Source: Megalonaias nervosa (taxonomy: Eukaryota > Mollusca > Bivalvia > Unionida > Unionidae). From it: a stretch of 64,000 nucleotides of DNA. This document shows, one piece after another, positions 12,430 through 24,782 of this stretch. The stretch is taken from contig JAECUM010009852.1 of assembly GCA_016617855.1 (NCBI GenBank), positions 62,001-126,000 on the forward strand, in the 5' to 3' direction. How positions within the stretch are numbered: the first letter of the stretch is position 1; the number at the start of each line of letters is the position of its first letter. The translations under genes and the position numbers were made by a program. Under the pieces are notes generated by a model. The model did no database searches, was not told the origin of the DNA, and was given only the letters and a program-made list of their open reading frames with translations.

Positions 12430-14400
12430 GATGCACAGTAGAGTCTCATCTGATGTCTGATGCAGGGTACTGGCTGCCTGTAAAACACTGATTGCTGCTT
12501 GCCCATAATTGCATTTTGATGACAGTAAATTTTCATATGAGGGCTGGGTGCTGGGTGCCTATTAAGTATGGTAGAGTCTCATGTGATTGCTGCTGGTTGA
12601 TGGTTGCCTGTTAAGCACAGTAGAGTCTCATGTGATGGCTGCTGGTTGATGGTTGCCTGTTAAGCACAGTAGAGTCTCATATGATGGCTGCTGGTTGATG
12701 GTTGCCTGTTAAGCACAGTAGAGTCTCATATGATGGCTGCTGGTTGAGAGTTGCCTGTTAAGCACAGTAGAGTCTCATGTTATGGCTGCTGGTTGAGAGT
12801 TGCCTGTTAAGTACATTAGAGTCTCATGTTATGGCTGCTGGTTGAGAGTTGCCTGTTAAGTACAGTAGAGTCTCATGTGATGGCTGCTGGATGAGAGTTG
12901 CCTGTTAAGCACAGTAGAGTCTCATGTTATGGCTGCTGGTTGAGAGTTGCCTGTTAAGTACAGTAGAGTCTCATGTGATGGTTGCCTGTTTTGCACAGTA
13001 GAGTCTCATGTGATGGCTGCTGGTTGAGAGTTGCCTGTTAAGCACAGTAGAGTCTCATGTTATGGCTGCTGGTTGATGATTGCTTGTTAAGCACAGTAGA
13101 GTCTCACTCATGTTATGACTGCTGGTTGATGGTTGCCTGTTAAGTACAGTAGAGTCTTATGATGGCTGCTGGTTGATGGTTGCCTGTTGAGTACAGTAGT
13201 ATCTCATGATGGCTGTTGGTTGATGGTTGCCTGTTGAGTACAGTAGTATCTCATGATGGCTGTTGGTTGATGGTTGCCTGTTAAGCACAGTAGAGTCTCA
13301 TGTTATGGCTGTTGGTTGATGATTGCTTGTTAAGCACAGTAGAGTCTCACTCATGTTATGACTGCTGGTTGATGGTTGCCTGTTAAGTACAGTAGAGTCT
13401 TATGATGGCTGCTGGTTGATGGTTGCCTGTTGAGTACAGTAGAGTCTCATGTTATGGCTGCTGGTTGAGAGTTGCCTGTTAAGTACAGTAGAGTCGCATG
13501 TGATGGCTGCTGGTTGAGAGTTGCCTGTTTTGCACAGTAGAGTCTCATGTTATGGCTGCTGGTTGAGAGTTGCCTGTTAAGTACAGTAGTATCTCATGTG
13601 ATGGTTGCCTGTTTTGCACAGTAGAGTCTCATGTGATGGCTGCTGGTTGAGAGTTGCCTGTTAAGCACAGTAGAGTCTCATGTTATGGCTGCTGGTTGAT
13701 GATTGCTTGTTAAGCACAGTAGAGTCTCACTCATGTTATGACTGCTGGTTGATGGTTGCCTGTTGAGTACAGTAGTATCTCATGATGGCTGTTGGTTGAT
13801 GGTTGCCTGTTAAGTACAGTAGAGTCTTATGATGGCTGCTGGTTGATGGTTGCCTGTTGAGTACAGTAGAGTCTCATGTTATGACTGCTGGTTGAGAGTT
13901 GCCTGTTAAGTACAGTAGAGTCTCATGTTATGGCTGCTGGTTGAGAGTTGCCTGTTAAGTACAGTAGAGTCTCATGTGATGACTGCTGGTTGAGAGTTGC
14001 CTGTTAAGTACATAGAGTCTCATGTTATGGCTGCTGGTTGAGAGTTGCCTGTTAAGTACAGTAGAGTCTTATGATGGCTGCTGGTTGATGGTTGCCTGTT
14101 GAGTACAGTAGAGTCTCATGTTATGGCTGCTGGTTGAGAGTTGCCTGTTAAGAACAGTAGAGTCTCATGTGATGACTGCTGGTTGAGAGTTGCCTGTTAA
14201 GTACAGTAGAGTCTCATGTTATGGCTGCTGGTTGAGAGTTGCCTGTTAAGTACAGTAGAGTCTCATGTGATGGTTGCCTGTTTTGCACAGTAGAGTCTCA
14301 TGTGATGGCTGCTGGTTGATGATTGCTTGTTAAGCACAGTAGAGTCTCACTCATGTTATGACTGCTGGTTGATGGTTGCCTGTTGAGTACAGTTCAAACT
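12430..14400. repeat. 49-bp minisatellite with higher-order structure
   Basis: About forty copies of a unit of about 49 bp carry 'gagtctcatgttatggctgc', 'tggttgagagttgcctgtta' and 'agtacagta'. Blocks carrying the variant 'gtctcactcatgttatgact' recur at about 13090, 13340, 13720 and 14340, each followed by similar neighbours, so multi-unit segments have been duplicated. Variants with 'ttgatggttgcc' and 'gttttgcacag' are interspersed. Confidence 0.95.
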
Positions 14401-14478
14401 CATCTGAGGGTAGGTTGATTGTTGCCTTTAGTGCCATTGTAAGCACAGTATTGTGTTCTCTGTTGACTGGGTGCTGGT

Positions 14479-14479
14479 T

Positions 14480-14517
<38 letters not shown>

Positions 14518-14560
14518 TAATAACAATAGTAATAATAATAACATTAATAATAATAAAGAT
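14479..14560. repeat. (AAT)n-type microsatellite
   Basis: A run of aat/aac trinucleotides directly follows the large minisatellite. It creates artificial poly-Ile and poly-Leu frames, which are not genes. Confidence 0.9.
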
Positions 14561-14757
14561 AGCAGATAATGGTCTACCTTGTTTGTGTTACTAATGAGTT
14601 TAAACAGCATGACCCTTTCTGCTGGATATTTTTTTATTGACAGATCTGGGTCTCTGCAGTTTAGTTGACTGTTTTATTTGCAATTAAACACATTATGTTC
14701 TATGCATGGATGCATTTATGTGTAATTTTGAAAATAATGATTGATTTTTCATTTCAG

Positions 14758-14823
14758 GGACCCAAACCAGCTGGCTGTGAAAAGGATGAAAATAATCTGA
14801 TGCACTCTTGTCTGAGGAATTAA
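14758..14823 (+). CDS. GILT: GILT-like thiol reductase, terminal exon and stop
   Basis: The acceptor 'ttcatttcag|GGA' opens a 21-codon segment 'GPKPAGCEKDENNLMHSCL' that ends in TAA. The K-P-x-x-C pattern following the tyrosine of the previous exon matches the end of GILT proteins. A variant polyadenylation signal ATTAAA lies at about 15035, which would give a short 3' UTR; its use is inference. Confidence 0.82.
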   Translation, partial: GPKPAGCEKDENNLMHSCLRN

Positions 14824-15935
14824 GCTGTAATTTGTATGCAATCATGTTTGGAAATGAAGATTTTCTTTTATAACTGCATTGTCTCCTCTTTTTGAGAAGT
14901 TTAAACTAATACAGGCAACTCCTGCAAAGCCACATTGGTTATGCTGTACATAGTATTTTTGTATTATGTAATGTGTCATGCAATATTGAGACCAATCATG
15001 TAAAGACAACAGATGTGTCTCTGCAAATATGGGGATTAAATTACTTATTGAATGCATTTTATATGGTTATTATATTAGTCAGTGATTTTTGGGCTATACT
15101 GATTTCAGCAATATACATTTCCAGTACCAATAATTAAGATAGTATTCCTTATACTGTTCATGTTGATTGAAAATTAATGATTTTCATCCATATGTGAGGA
15201 GTAATGTTTAAGTAATGTTTATTCTGTGTGTCAGTAATGTTTGTTCCATTTGTCAGCAGTAATGATATTCATCATTTTTATTATTTTCTCCTAGTAAAAT
15301 ATTTAATGTTTCCCAATGAGCAAAATATGTAATATGCCATATTAATATTATAATACCTGCAGATCTTAATTTTTTGCTTAATCCACAAAATGACATAATG
15401 AAGTTAAGAGGTAATGTACATTCTTTGTTCTGTTCTGTACTTTGGAGTAGCGTTATTTGGACATAGACCTTTATGACTGTTTCATTGCTTATGAAGATAT
15501 TTTCTAAAATTAAATCTTTATACAACAGTTTGTTTTGTGTTTCAGTAACGCTTCTTGATTTGTCATTTTTGACACCGAATACTGATGCTAGCAGATTTGT
15601 CCTCTTCCTCTTCCATTTGCCCTCCTCATTGTCTAGATTGCTGAAATACATACCTGAACCTATACAATATTCTTTTAATTTCAGTTTTATAAATTTTAAC
15701 TATTATTATGTTTTAATTAACATAGAATACTTGTATAAGAGGGAGCACATTTGTTCTTTTTTTCTTTGAATGAAAAATACTTGTATCAGCATGCATTTTC
15801 TGTTATGGAAAAAAATCTTGCCCTTTTGCCCCAAAAATGCCACTTTTGTGATAGGTGCCACATTTCACACCTCTCTGAAATCTGAATAAGCAAGATGGTT
15901 TTTCAGTTAAACCTGAAAGATCCTTTACATTGCCC
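14824..15935. other. GILT 3' UTR and intergenic DNA
   Basis: This is AT-rich sequence without a recognisable coding region. Overlapping open frames of 98 and 132 codons on opposite strands at 15253-15769 show no protein character and are treated as chance. Confidence 0.5.

Positions 15936-15937
<2 letters not shown>

Positions 15938-15974
<37 letters not shown>
15938..15974. repeat. (TA)n microsatellite
   Basis: A TA run lies directly left of a repeat block that begins 'tgtaatgactcc'. A similar arrangement (TA run then related repeat) occurs at 60565-60700. Confidence 0.95.
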
Positions 15975-15977
<3 letters not shown>

Positions 15978-16019
15978 AATGACTCCATGGTCTTAAACTA
16001 AATAACAGAAAAAACCCTA

Positions 16020-16695
16020 AAACCATCAAGTTTTGTCAAATTCAACCAATAATTTATTTCTGTAACATACAAAGTGAACTGTAAAAAAGAACTTACAGTA
16101 TTGTGAATTAAACCCCACATGGCCCATAGTATAGAGTATTCCAAATGAATTTCATCTGTGTTTCAAATAAATTTCAAATTTGAATATGCTGTTATGCCAG
16201 TAGCCTGGAATAGTGCTGATGTGCTAATCTAAAATATCCTTGAATGAATTCACAATAATCTCCAAACTAATAATTTAGTCCTAGAGTCAAATGAGCACTT
16301 CGTAATTCCAATGAATAATTTAAATTGTTACAAGTATTGTCATAAAGTACAGAAAAAAGCAAAATCAACATGTTTTGTAAAACTTGACAAATAATTTAAT
16401 TCTGTAAGCTATAAAAATGAAAATTTAAGAGAAACTTAGAGTATTTTGAAGTAAATCCAAATACTCCTTAAAAGTTCTACACAAGCCCAAAAGAAATCAA
16501 AAGAAAATGAGTGTTCCAAATTAATTCAGTTTCCTTGAATGTATTAACATACCAATAGCCTTGAAGTATTAATATGCTATTGTCCAAAACATCCTTGAAT
16601 GAATACACTACAGTTCAAAAATAATAAGTTAATCCAGAGTAACTGAGCACTTTGTAATTCCAGTGAATTAATCCAAATGTTTCCTCTCAGACTAT
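16020..16695. repeat. Tandem duplication of a unit of about 340 bp
   Basis: Two diverged copies (about 16020-16330 and 16360-16690) share 'aataattta-ttctgtaa', 'atccttgaatgaat' and 'gagcacttcgtaattcca'. The start is also similar to 60625-60700, so this is part of a dispersed repeat, possibly the terminal region of a retroelement whose pol remnant lies at 17640-18480. Confidence 0.65.
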
Positions 16696-17639
16696 ATCTA
16701 AAAACAACATTGAAAACATCTGCAGACTGATGTTAAAAGAAAATATGATAGGAATGAAGTTAGTTAACCACCACTACTTTCTTATATAGCCTATATGGCC
16801 CTAAAACACAATTTTTTCATACTCACTACATGACTTTTGTCACAATACCTAATGTCGCAAAAGATCCCACCTGAACAACCCATCTAATGGGAGCTAATTT
16901 AATTTTTCTGTGAACCCAGCTGACCGACTCATCCCATGGAAATAACACTAGACATGTCAACAGGGTCATTATTAATATTGATATTAAGGATTATAAACAC
17001 TTATTTATAGATCCTATGCAATCTACAGGCACCTACCAAAAGTAAATGATACAATACAGATATACATAACAAAACCTCTCAAATGAACACAGCTTGATTC
17101 CTCTAAGACTGATGTTAAGATATGGAATCACTAATTCTGATGTGAACAACATTTATATAAAAAAGACAACAATTTCAGAACCAGGATCAGGATCAATTAA
17201 ATGGAAATTTTCCATCTGACTGTAAACGTAATTTGTTTCTAGAAAATTTCTAGACCATAATCAAGGGTGTATCTAGAACTAAAAGCTAGTAAACTTGTTT
17301 ACCTCCAAGTAATTATCTTAATATATAAACAAATATCATATGTATTAGCTATTTAATGTGTTCTATTCAAGAAGAAAAAGAAAAAAAATATGAGTAGTCC
17401 GGTAGATCTCTGTCCTCAGTTATTGACCAAGGTCAATCACACATTATAGATATACATAACACCTCCTCTCATAAAGATAAAGATTTATACAATAAGCTTT
17501 CATTTACTTATAAGTCAAATATACATATACTACTATAATAATATAAATTATATAGGAAGATATCTTATGAATGTCACAAGATATACTCAAAATAAAGTAA
17601 TATAGTACTTTTGTACACATGGAAGTGCATCTGCAGTTG

Positions 17640-18480
17640 ATTATCTTTTCCCTTGATATGCATGATGTCAGCATTGTATTCCTGCAACATAACTACACCA
17701 TAGCAATCTGATTTTAATTTTTCATTTTGTTGATGAAACTAAGTGGGTTGGTCACTGAATACAATAATCAGAGAATGAGCTAAAGCAATGTACACTTGAA
17801 AGTGTTGCAAAGCCAGTATCAAAGCTGAATATTCCTTGATTGTACAATAATATCTCTAATATTCTTTAGAAAAAGGGCCCTCTGGATGATTCACACCACC
17901 TTCATCTTCTTGAATCAATGCCTCATCAACCCTTACATCACTTGAATCAGCATACATTATAAATGAAGACTGAAATATGGAGCTGAAAGAACTGGTGCAC
18001 TCTTAAGTATGGACTTTAGTTTATCAAAAGCCTCCTGACATTTGTCAGACCAATGAAACTTGGTATTTGTTTAGTCAACAAATTGGTCAGGGGCTCAGCA
18101 GTTATGTAAAAATAGTATCCAGTCATACCCAAAAATTGCATCAGTTGCCTTTTACTGATGCACAGGGAATTCAGAGATAGCCTTAAGCATTACAGGTTTA
18201 TCTTGACAATGTTCCACAATATGTCCTAATCATGTAATATAGGTGCAGCAAAACTCACTTTTACTTAAATTAATTGTAAAATTTGCATCACAGAGTCGAT
18301 CTAACAATTTCCGAATGGTTTCCAAATGACTTTTCCGGATGTCATCGTAGATGTCATCAATGCATGTATTGCCATTATCTATACCAGATGATATATTGAT
18401 CAAATGCTGGAAAATTGAAGGTGACTTTATATTGAAAAAAAGAACAGGGAGGGATAAATATACCAAATCGGCGATGTAAA
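17640..18480 (-). pseudogene. Ty3/Gypsy retrotransposon pol remnant (RT-RNase H)
   Basis: Read on the minus strand, a degenerate frame contains 'CIDDIYDD' in the reverse-transcriptase position (family motif xxDDI). It continues with a block like 'RKLLDRLCDANFTINLSKSE', typical of Ty3/Gypsy polymerases. Farther along, out of frame or after stops, are segments resembling 'EAFDKLKSILKSAPVL' from the RT-RNase H connection. Many stops and shifts show it is inactive. LTRs are not clearly identified. Confidence 0.7.
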
Positions 18481-19852
<1,372 letters not shown>

Positions 19853-21189
19853 AAGTTTTTTCATTATTTTGTTATGCTATGTTTTCTGTCTTTTGGCTTT
19901 TTTATTAGACCACTGGTTTTCCTTCTTGCTTATAATTTGAGAGGAGCGTAGTGAAGAGAAATGAGAAGAAAAACTGGTGCTACTTAAAGGCGAACTGAGA
20001 GAGTCCTTACACATATAAAGGGGTAGCTTACACACATTATAGCATTCAACACATAGCAACACAGGACAGTAGGAAGATCTCTTGACCTAGATCACTAATT
20101 AAGAAGAGCCAAGGAAAGGAAACCGGCCTACGGCATGTGCTTGTGGAAGGGAGTAAGACCTCTACAATCTGAAATAATTTAGAACAGGGAAAGGAAATTT
20201 GGGGAACCTGAGACCAGGATCCTTGATACGTACTGACCCATCAAAACGTAAGCAAAAAAGAGAAACCCCAATTCAAAAACTCAGCTCAATAAAGTTTTGT
20301 AACTAAATTCTTTCTGAGTATTTTACGGAGAAAAATAAAACCAAAGACCTTTGAAGGATACACCAGCACGTAAACGCCTTTATAAATTTCGGCTGACATA
20401 GCTAGGAGTCTGCAAGAGGTCCACATTAAAAGAATCATGCAAAGATTGCCATGAGAACAGTTTTTTTTTTTTTTTTTTTTGCTGTGTGTTTGAATTCTTC
20501 ACAATTCTCAATTCTACTAAATATTTTCTCGTTTGTTGAGCAAGTGTTTATTGTTTACTGGCCATCTGTTATAAATACAGTATCTTGCCCGTGTGTTGGC
20601 ATCCCACTCAAAGTTGTTGCTGTTTGTTTTGAGTTTAACGCCATTTTTCAGGCTATACATGACGGCCAATATAATTGATTGAGGAAGAACCCGGTAAAAA
20701 CCATCAACCCACGGGAAACTAGCAAGCTTTCTCACATAACCAGTTTGGCTGATCATAAGGAATCAGATCACAATAATTAGTTGTGGTTCAGTACCCACGA
20801 ATGAAGTCCCAGTCTAGTTTAGAGTATATTTTTTCTTGTCTCCGTTTGATGGTGATACAAAAGCTAAATTTAGGCATTATTGGTAGGGATTAAATCAGTT
20901 GTTTATTCTTTAGAATACGAGCTTATGGTATGATTGTCTGTGTGTGTTTCGGCGACAGTACACAGTGAATAATATGTAAGGCCTTGGTGATGATCCGGAA
21001 GTGAAATCTGTTCCATTGTACATCGTTTGTTTACAGTCCAGCCACTCAAAGAAATGCCGGTGAACCTTTGACAAGAACCTCACCGTGGATTCATCTTTGA
21101 AGGTATTTTAGATTAACATATAATTTGTATTGATTGGCACACAGTGGAAAGTTCAGTACTGATAAACAGATGTTGAGACTATATAGAAA
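19853..21189. other. Intergenic DNA left of element A
   Basis: No gene is recognised. A block near 20600-20760 ('gtttgttttgagtttaacgc' and following) resembles the abundant dispersed repeats of clams; this is recognition from memory and weak. A poly-T run lies at 20460-20480. Confidence 0.4.
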
Positions 21190-21264
21190 AATTCATTGTC
21201 TTCTGAGTCCATAAGACTTGAACCCACGTGAACGGAAGTGAGATGGAAATGATCTGTAAAGACT
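21190..21264 (-). repeat. tRNA-like sequence, 3' half, interrupted by element A
   Basis: On the minus strand this flank contains 'cacgtgggttcaagtc', which matches the RNA polymerase III B box (GGTTCAAnTC) and T-arm of tRNA-like sequences. The matching 5' half with an A box lies on the other side of the element at 37229-37262. Together they make a tRNA-Leu/Ser-like head, either a tRNA pseudogene or a SINE head, split in its anticodon region by the insertion. Confidence 0.6.
21260..21264. repeat. Left target-site duplication of element A (AGACT)
   Basis: The five bases before the left AGCAGC terminus are AGACT. The five after the right terminus are AGACG (37229-37233). Element B shows a perfect 5-bp pair under the same definition, which supports reading this as a diverged 5-bp duplication. 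Confidence 0.55.
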
Positions 21265-21504
21265 AGCAGCAGGGAGGGTGAACAGACCATTTTGCTGGAG
21301 ACCTTATTTAGGAAAAATAAACCTTCCTACGAAAATGAAATCTCAAGGTCAATAATGTTAAACCAAAACCTCTGTCAGGCCATGAAATTTCTCTAATTGG
21401 GTTAGCTCATTTTGTTACATCATCACTGACGCGCGTTTTATTTTATGGTGTGTTTCGTTTACGTGCTGGTCACTCAACGCTGGTCGTTCACCCTCCCTGC
21501 TGCT
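21265..21504 (+). repeat. Element A left terminal inverted repeat
   Basis: The 240-bp repeat begins 'agcagcagggagggtgaac' and is the reverse complement of 36988-37228 with few differences. Its inner end (21486-21504) is the reverse complement of its own outer end, so the repeat is itself bounded by a 19-bp inverted pair. The first gene begins about 40 bp inside. Confidence 0.93.
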
Positions 21505-21542
21505 ATAATTAAATCATTATTGTTATATCAATAATGATATAA

Positions 21543-22402
21543 GAATCTCACACAACTAGATTAGCTCGAGAGCGACTAGATGCAATTAAGAAATATTTAC
21601 CCGTCCGTGATGCTGTCAAACAACAACTACAAGCGCGTCAGGAGTCTCAGGTGGAATTTGCAGAAGGTGCAGAACAGTTATTTAAACCTGTTACAGAGAC
21701 TACTAGTGGTCTTCTTCCCGCGTTGGAGAAAACCGCTGAAGCAACTGGAAAAATGGCAGAAAGAACTAAGAAAACAAAAAAGATTCTACGAGAACTTCCA
21801 ACTGAAATAGCTGCTGCTCAACCAATGCGAGAAATACTTGAAGGTATTGACCAAGCTCGTGCTGAAAAAGGTGATATAAAAGATCGTATACCAGAACAAG
21901 AACAAGAAATGATGATCCAAGATATATTGAGGTTAGAAATGAGATATATAACTATTTTATACAGCAACAATTATCACCACCACAACAACGATCACCACTA
22001 CCACAACAATTATCATCATCACCATCACCACAACGATTACAACGACTACAACAAGAGCTACAACAACGAGAACAACAACGACAAGAAACAATGACACGAT
22101 TGCAATCACCACGACAACCAGTCAGGACAACAAGTGAGGAAGAATATCGAGATCCCCCCGGTGCAACTGGAAGTGGTCTTACTACTCGAGGAAGTGGTCT
22201 TATTACTTGTCCCAATAACGTCCTTGCCGATGTCGAAAGACTAGAAATCCTCATTGGAGGAAAAAGAGCTGGTAATAATTCCACAGAAATAATTAATGAA
22301 GCAGCTGATATTTGTAAACGATTATTTACAGGCGGTATCATGGATATTAATGTATATCGGTCTCTCATTAATGAAATCACCGATGATTATCACAGTGATT
22401 GA
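21543..22402 (+). pseudogene. Coiled-coil/Gln-rich protein with conserved C-terminal domain (A copy)
   Basis: The homologue in B starts with an ATG at 41366. In A the matching frame has lost that ATG and is preceded by TAA at 21540-21542. The N-terminal part has 'LARERLDAIKKYLPVR'. A middle segment rich in Lys, Glu and Gln breaks frame near 21945, and the frame then continues through a Gln/Pro-rich region to the end. The last 65 residues are well conserved with B: an 'ITCPNNVLADVERLEIL' segment, an 'AGNNS' motif and 'GGIMDINVYRSLIN'. The role is unknown. Its position as first gene next to the capsid genes suggests a virion or assembly function; that is inference. Confidence 0.7.
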
Positions 22403-22404
22403 GT

Positions 22405-22416
22405 ATGTAATTAGAT
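22405..22416 (+). promoter_or_regulatory. Conserved intergenic motif TGYAATTARAT (A, before core-like gene)
   Basis: The sequence 'tgtaattagatg' lies 2 bp after the preceding stop codon. Similar words occur after the capsid gene in A (24278) and at both corresponding sites in B (42735, 44647). Four positional matches in otherwise diverged intergenic DNA suggest a promoter, termination or polyadenylation element; the function is not known. Confidence 0.4.
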
Positions 22417-22466
22417 GCAATGACTATAATAAGATGATCATACATAATACTTAACGCAGACCAACC

Positions 22467-22890
22467 ATGGTCAGGGTAATAAATTCACGATTACCAGTAT
22501 ACAAAACGATCTACGGAGATGGACTAGGTGATATTGTTCAAGGTCTATTTAGAAGGATAGCCCCAAAAGCAATACCGCTTGCAAAGCAACTGGGAATGAA
22601 AGCTATTGACGTTGTTTGTGAAAAAGGTATTGGCGCTGTTGGTGATGTTGCAAGCAAAGCATTCTCAGCAATCAAGGATAGACTAGCACGATTAATACGA
22701 CGAAAACCTAAGCCACCAGTGAAACTGGCCAGCACTGAAGTGATGCCTGTAAATGTAAGTAAAATAATAAATCAAGCTGCTAATCAAACAACTAGCAGAG
22801 TTAGCTGGTGTACCGATGTCAGAAAAAGAAAAAAATATAACCGCTAGTCTAATAGCAGGAAGCGGTCTTCGTGTTAGGCGAACACGATAA
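22467..22890 (+). pseudogene. Small basic core-like protein (A copy, C-terminus frameshifted)
   Basis: The frame from the ATG is open for about 100 residues that match B: 'YGDGLGDIVQGLFRRIAPKA', then an amphipathic, Ala-rich stretch and an Arg/Lys-rich 'DRLARLIRRKPKP'. An indel near 22788 shifts the end, so the translated frame stops at 22847 while the homologous frame ends at 22890, 8 bp before the capsid ATG. Small basic proteins with a G-L-F-R segment and arginine tail occupy this place in several Polinton-like and adeno-like viruses and are thought to resemble the adenovirus core peptide pX. The assignment is by position and composition. Confidence 0.55.
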
Positions 22891-22898
22891 TAATAAAG

Positions 22899-24263
22899 AT
22901 GTTCAAATGTATATCTGATCCCGCATTTGACATGGATGCACCAGTTCTCAAAGATGAGTCTGTGCGCTATTATCAGTATTATTCTTATGACGCACGTGTA
23001 CCTGAGGAACGTGGAAGAATCGAATTACAAGTTCAGGATACAAGCAGATATTTCTTACCTGCTGAAGTATTTATTGAAGTCGAAGGTAGACTTTTAAAAT
23101 TAGATTATACAGATAACAGAATTGGTGATCGATTTGGTTTTGACAATAATGGTATTATGGCGTTATTCAAAAGTGCCGCATATATGATTGATGGACGAGA
23201 GATTGAGATTTGTCATAACGACATCGACGTTGCCACAACGATACTTGGTCTTGCAAGATACAGCGATGATTATTCAAGATCAGCTGGTCCATCAATGATG
23301 TTTGCCAAAGATACAACTGATCATCCAGAAAACAGAAATGTAACACTAAATGTAGCTGGGGACACAGTTGTATCGATGAATGAAAATTTTAACTTAGGAT
23401 TTGCATCACGTCGAGCAATGCTGAGTGACGATGAAAGATTTTCATGTGCAATTACGTTGTCACACATCTTTGGATTTTGTAGAAATGTTAGAAAGGTTAT
23501 TTTTGGAGCCAAACACGCAATTGTACTCGTGCGAAAAAATACCAACGATGATGCAATATGGCACGATGAAGGAGTTAATCCAGCTGCAACTGCGGCACTC
23601 CATGGTAAAGTTATACTGACAAAACTTTCTTTGTGGATGCCAACAATGACTCCATCACTAACCGAAGAACAACACCTGCTTTCTTTTATGGATCAAGGTG
23701 GTAAATCAACGTAGTCATGGTTGACTATGACCACAGATGCTATTCAAAGTAACATTAATGGTTTATTTACATGGCAAATAGCATCACAGCAAGGTGTCTC
23801 TGCACCGCGACATATATTTATTGCGCTCCAGGATGTTACGCGAATAAACTCGCAATTACGTAGTATAATGGTATTTGACAAACTCGGTGTTACTGAAGTT
23901 TCTTTGAGAATAAATTGACATCAAGAACCATCAGAGGACATTTTGTTAAATTTTGAACAAAACAGCGTTGCACGTGCGTATCATCGCTTGATGACATTCA
24001 TGGGACGTGATCAAAACATTGATACTGGTTTACAAATATCTCAGCGGGATTTTACAACGCTGTATCCGATTTATTATTTTTCGCTGGAACATTTAGATTT
24101 GTTTAGACGGTCCGTCGTTGACATACACTTTCGAGCTCGTGTTACAAGAGGAGTTATTGCTAATTACAGGGCAGTCGCCGTCATACTCCGTGATAAGACG
24201 ATGTTTCTTGAAGGTGTTGGCGGACGAATGAGAGTTATTGATGCCCTAGTAGAAAATATTTAA
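22899..24263 (+). pseudogene. Double-jelly-roll major capsid protein (A copy, two nonsense codons)
   Basis: The sequence is homologous to the intact B gene over its full length. A TAG at 23712-23714 and a TGA at 23916-23918 interrupt an otherwise open frame; at both sites B has a sense codon differing by one base. Conserved segments include 'GRIELQVQDTSRYFLP' (first jelly roll), 'GFCRNVRKVIFGAKHA' and 'WQIASQQGVSAPRHIFIA' (second jelly roll). The family is the DJR-like capsid proteins of Polinton-type elements in invertebrate genomes (PF21738-like, recognised by pattern). It would form the hexameric capsomers. The two stops make this copy inactive. Confidence 0.82.
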
Positions 24264-24277
24264 ATATTTTCCAAACA

Positions 24278-24290
24278 TGCAATTAAATCG
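24278..24290 (+). promoter_or_regulatory. Conserved intergenic motif TGYAATTARAT (A, before minor virion gene)
   Basis: The sequence 'tgcaattaaatcg' lies 14 bp after the capsid stop codon and 28 bp before the next ATG. It is the same word as at 22405, 42735 and 44647. Confidence 0.4.
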
Positions 24291-24305
24291 CTCATGATAT
24301 TATAA

Positions 24306-24774
24306 ATGTCATATCATCATGTTAATGTCAGTCTGACTCCTGGTCAGATTAAAAAGCTACAATCATCATCAAAAAATAATTGTGGAGTAAAAATATCACT
24401 AAAGCGAAAACAAATCGCAGGTGGTCCGAATAAACCATCATTATCAGAACGTCAGTATAGGCACTTCAATGAAGCCAAACAATCAAAGACTGGCATACGA
24501 CTTAATCTTTCTGCGGATGCCATTAAAGACATCGCTAAAACGGGTGGTATATTTCCACTTCTTGCAGCTATACCAGCATTAATAGCCGCTGCAGCCCCAG
24601 CTGTTGCAAAAGTAGCTGCGTTAGGTGCTGTTGGAACTGCTGCTGGAATGGCATTAAAGAAAGCAACAGGTCACGGAATAAAAACCTCCAAAAAAAAAGG
24701 GAAAAGGTCTAAGACTTCCAGGAACTTCTCACTGGTACGGAAAAGGTCTAAGACTGCCCGGGACAGTTCGATGA
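24306..24774 (+). pseudogene. Hydrophobic minor virion protein, pVI-like (A copy, frameshifted)
   Basis: The N-terminal part 'SYHHVNVSLTPGQIKKLQ' and the central hydrophobic stretch 'GGIFPLLAAIPALIAAAAP' match B. A shift in the A-rich run near 24690 changes the C-terminus; the expected frame, with a doubled G-K-G-L-R-L-P-G motif, ends with TGA at 24772-24774. The shifted frame instead runs on into the protease gene, giving an artificial fusion of 202 codons. A hydrophobic, Ala/Gly-rich segment next to the protease gene is typical of membrane-active minor capsid proteins of adeno-like and Polinton-like viruses. The function is inferred from that. Confidence 0.62.
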
Positions 24775-24782
24775 TTCTTCCT

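Larger units (their letters stand above)
9053..14757 (+). other. Last GILT intron, 5.7 kb, repeat-rich
   Basis: This intron separates the last two coding exons and contains two large minisatellites and microsatellites, listed separately. A degenerate repeat of about 35-60 bp with 'gccagtctgcaacagaggtc' lies at about 9380-9545. No other gene is seen. Confidence 0.7.

Noticed and set aside
12430..14400. Possible CRISPR-like array
   Set aside because: The units are contiguous tandem repeats without unique spacers, in a eukaryotic intron, so this is a minisatellite.
14376..14610. Poly-Ile and poly-Leu frames
   Set aside because: Both are translations of an AAT-type microsatellite.
21952..22380. 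Cys/Gly-rich minus-strand frame of 142 codons
   Set aside because: It is a shadow of the Gln-rich region of the A coiled-coil gene.
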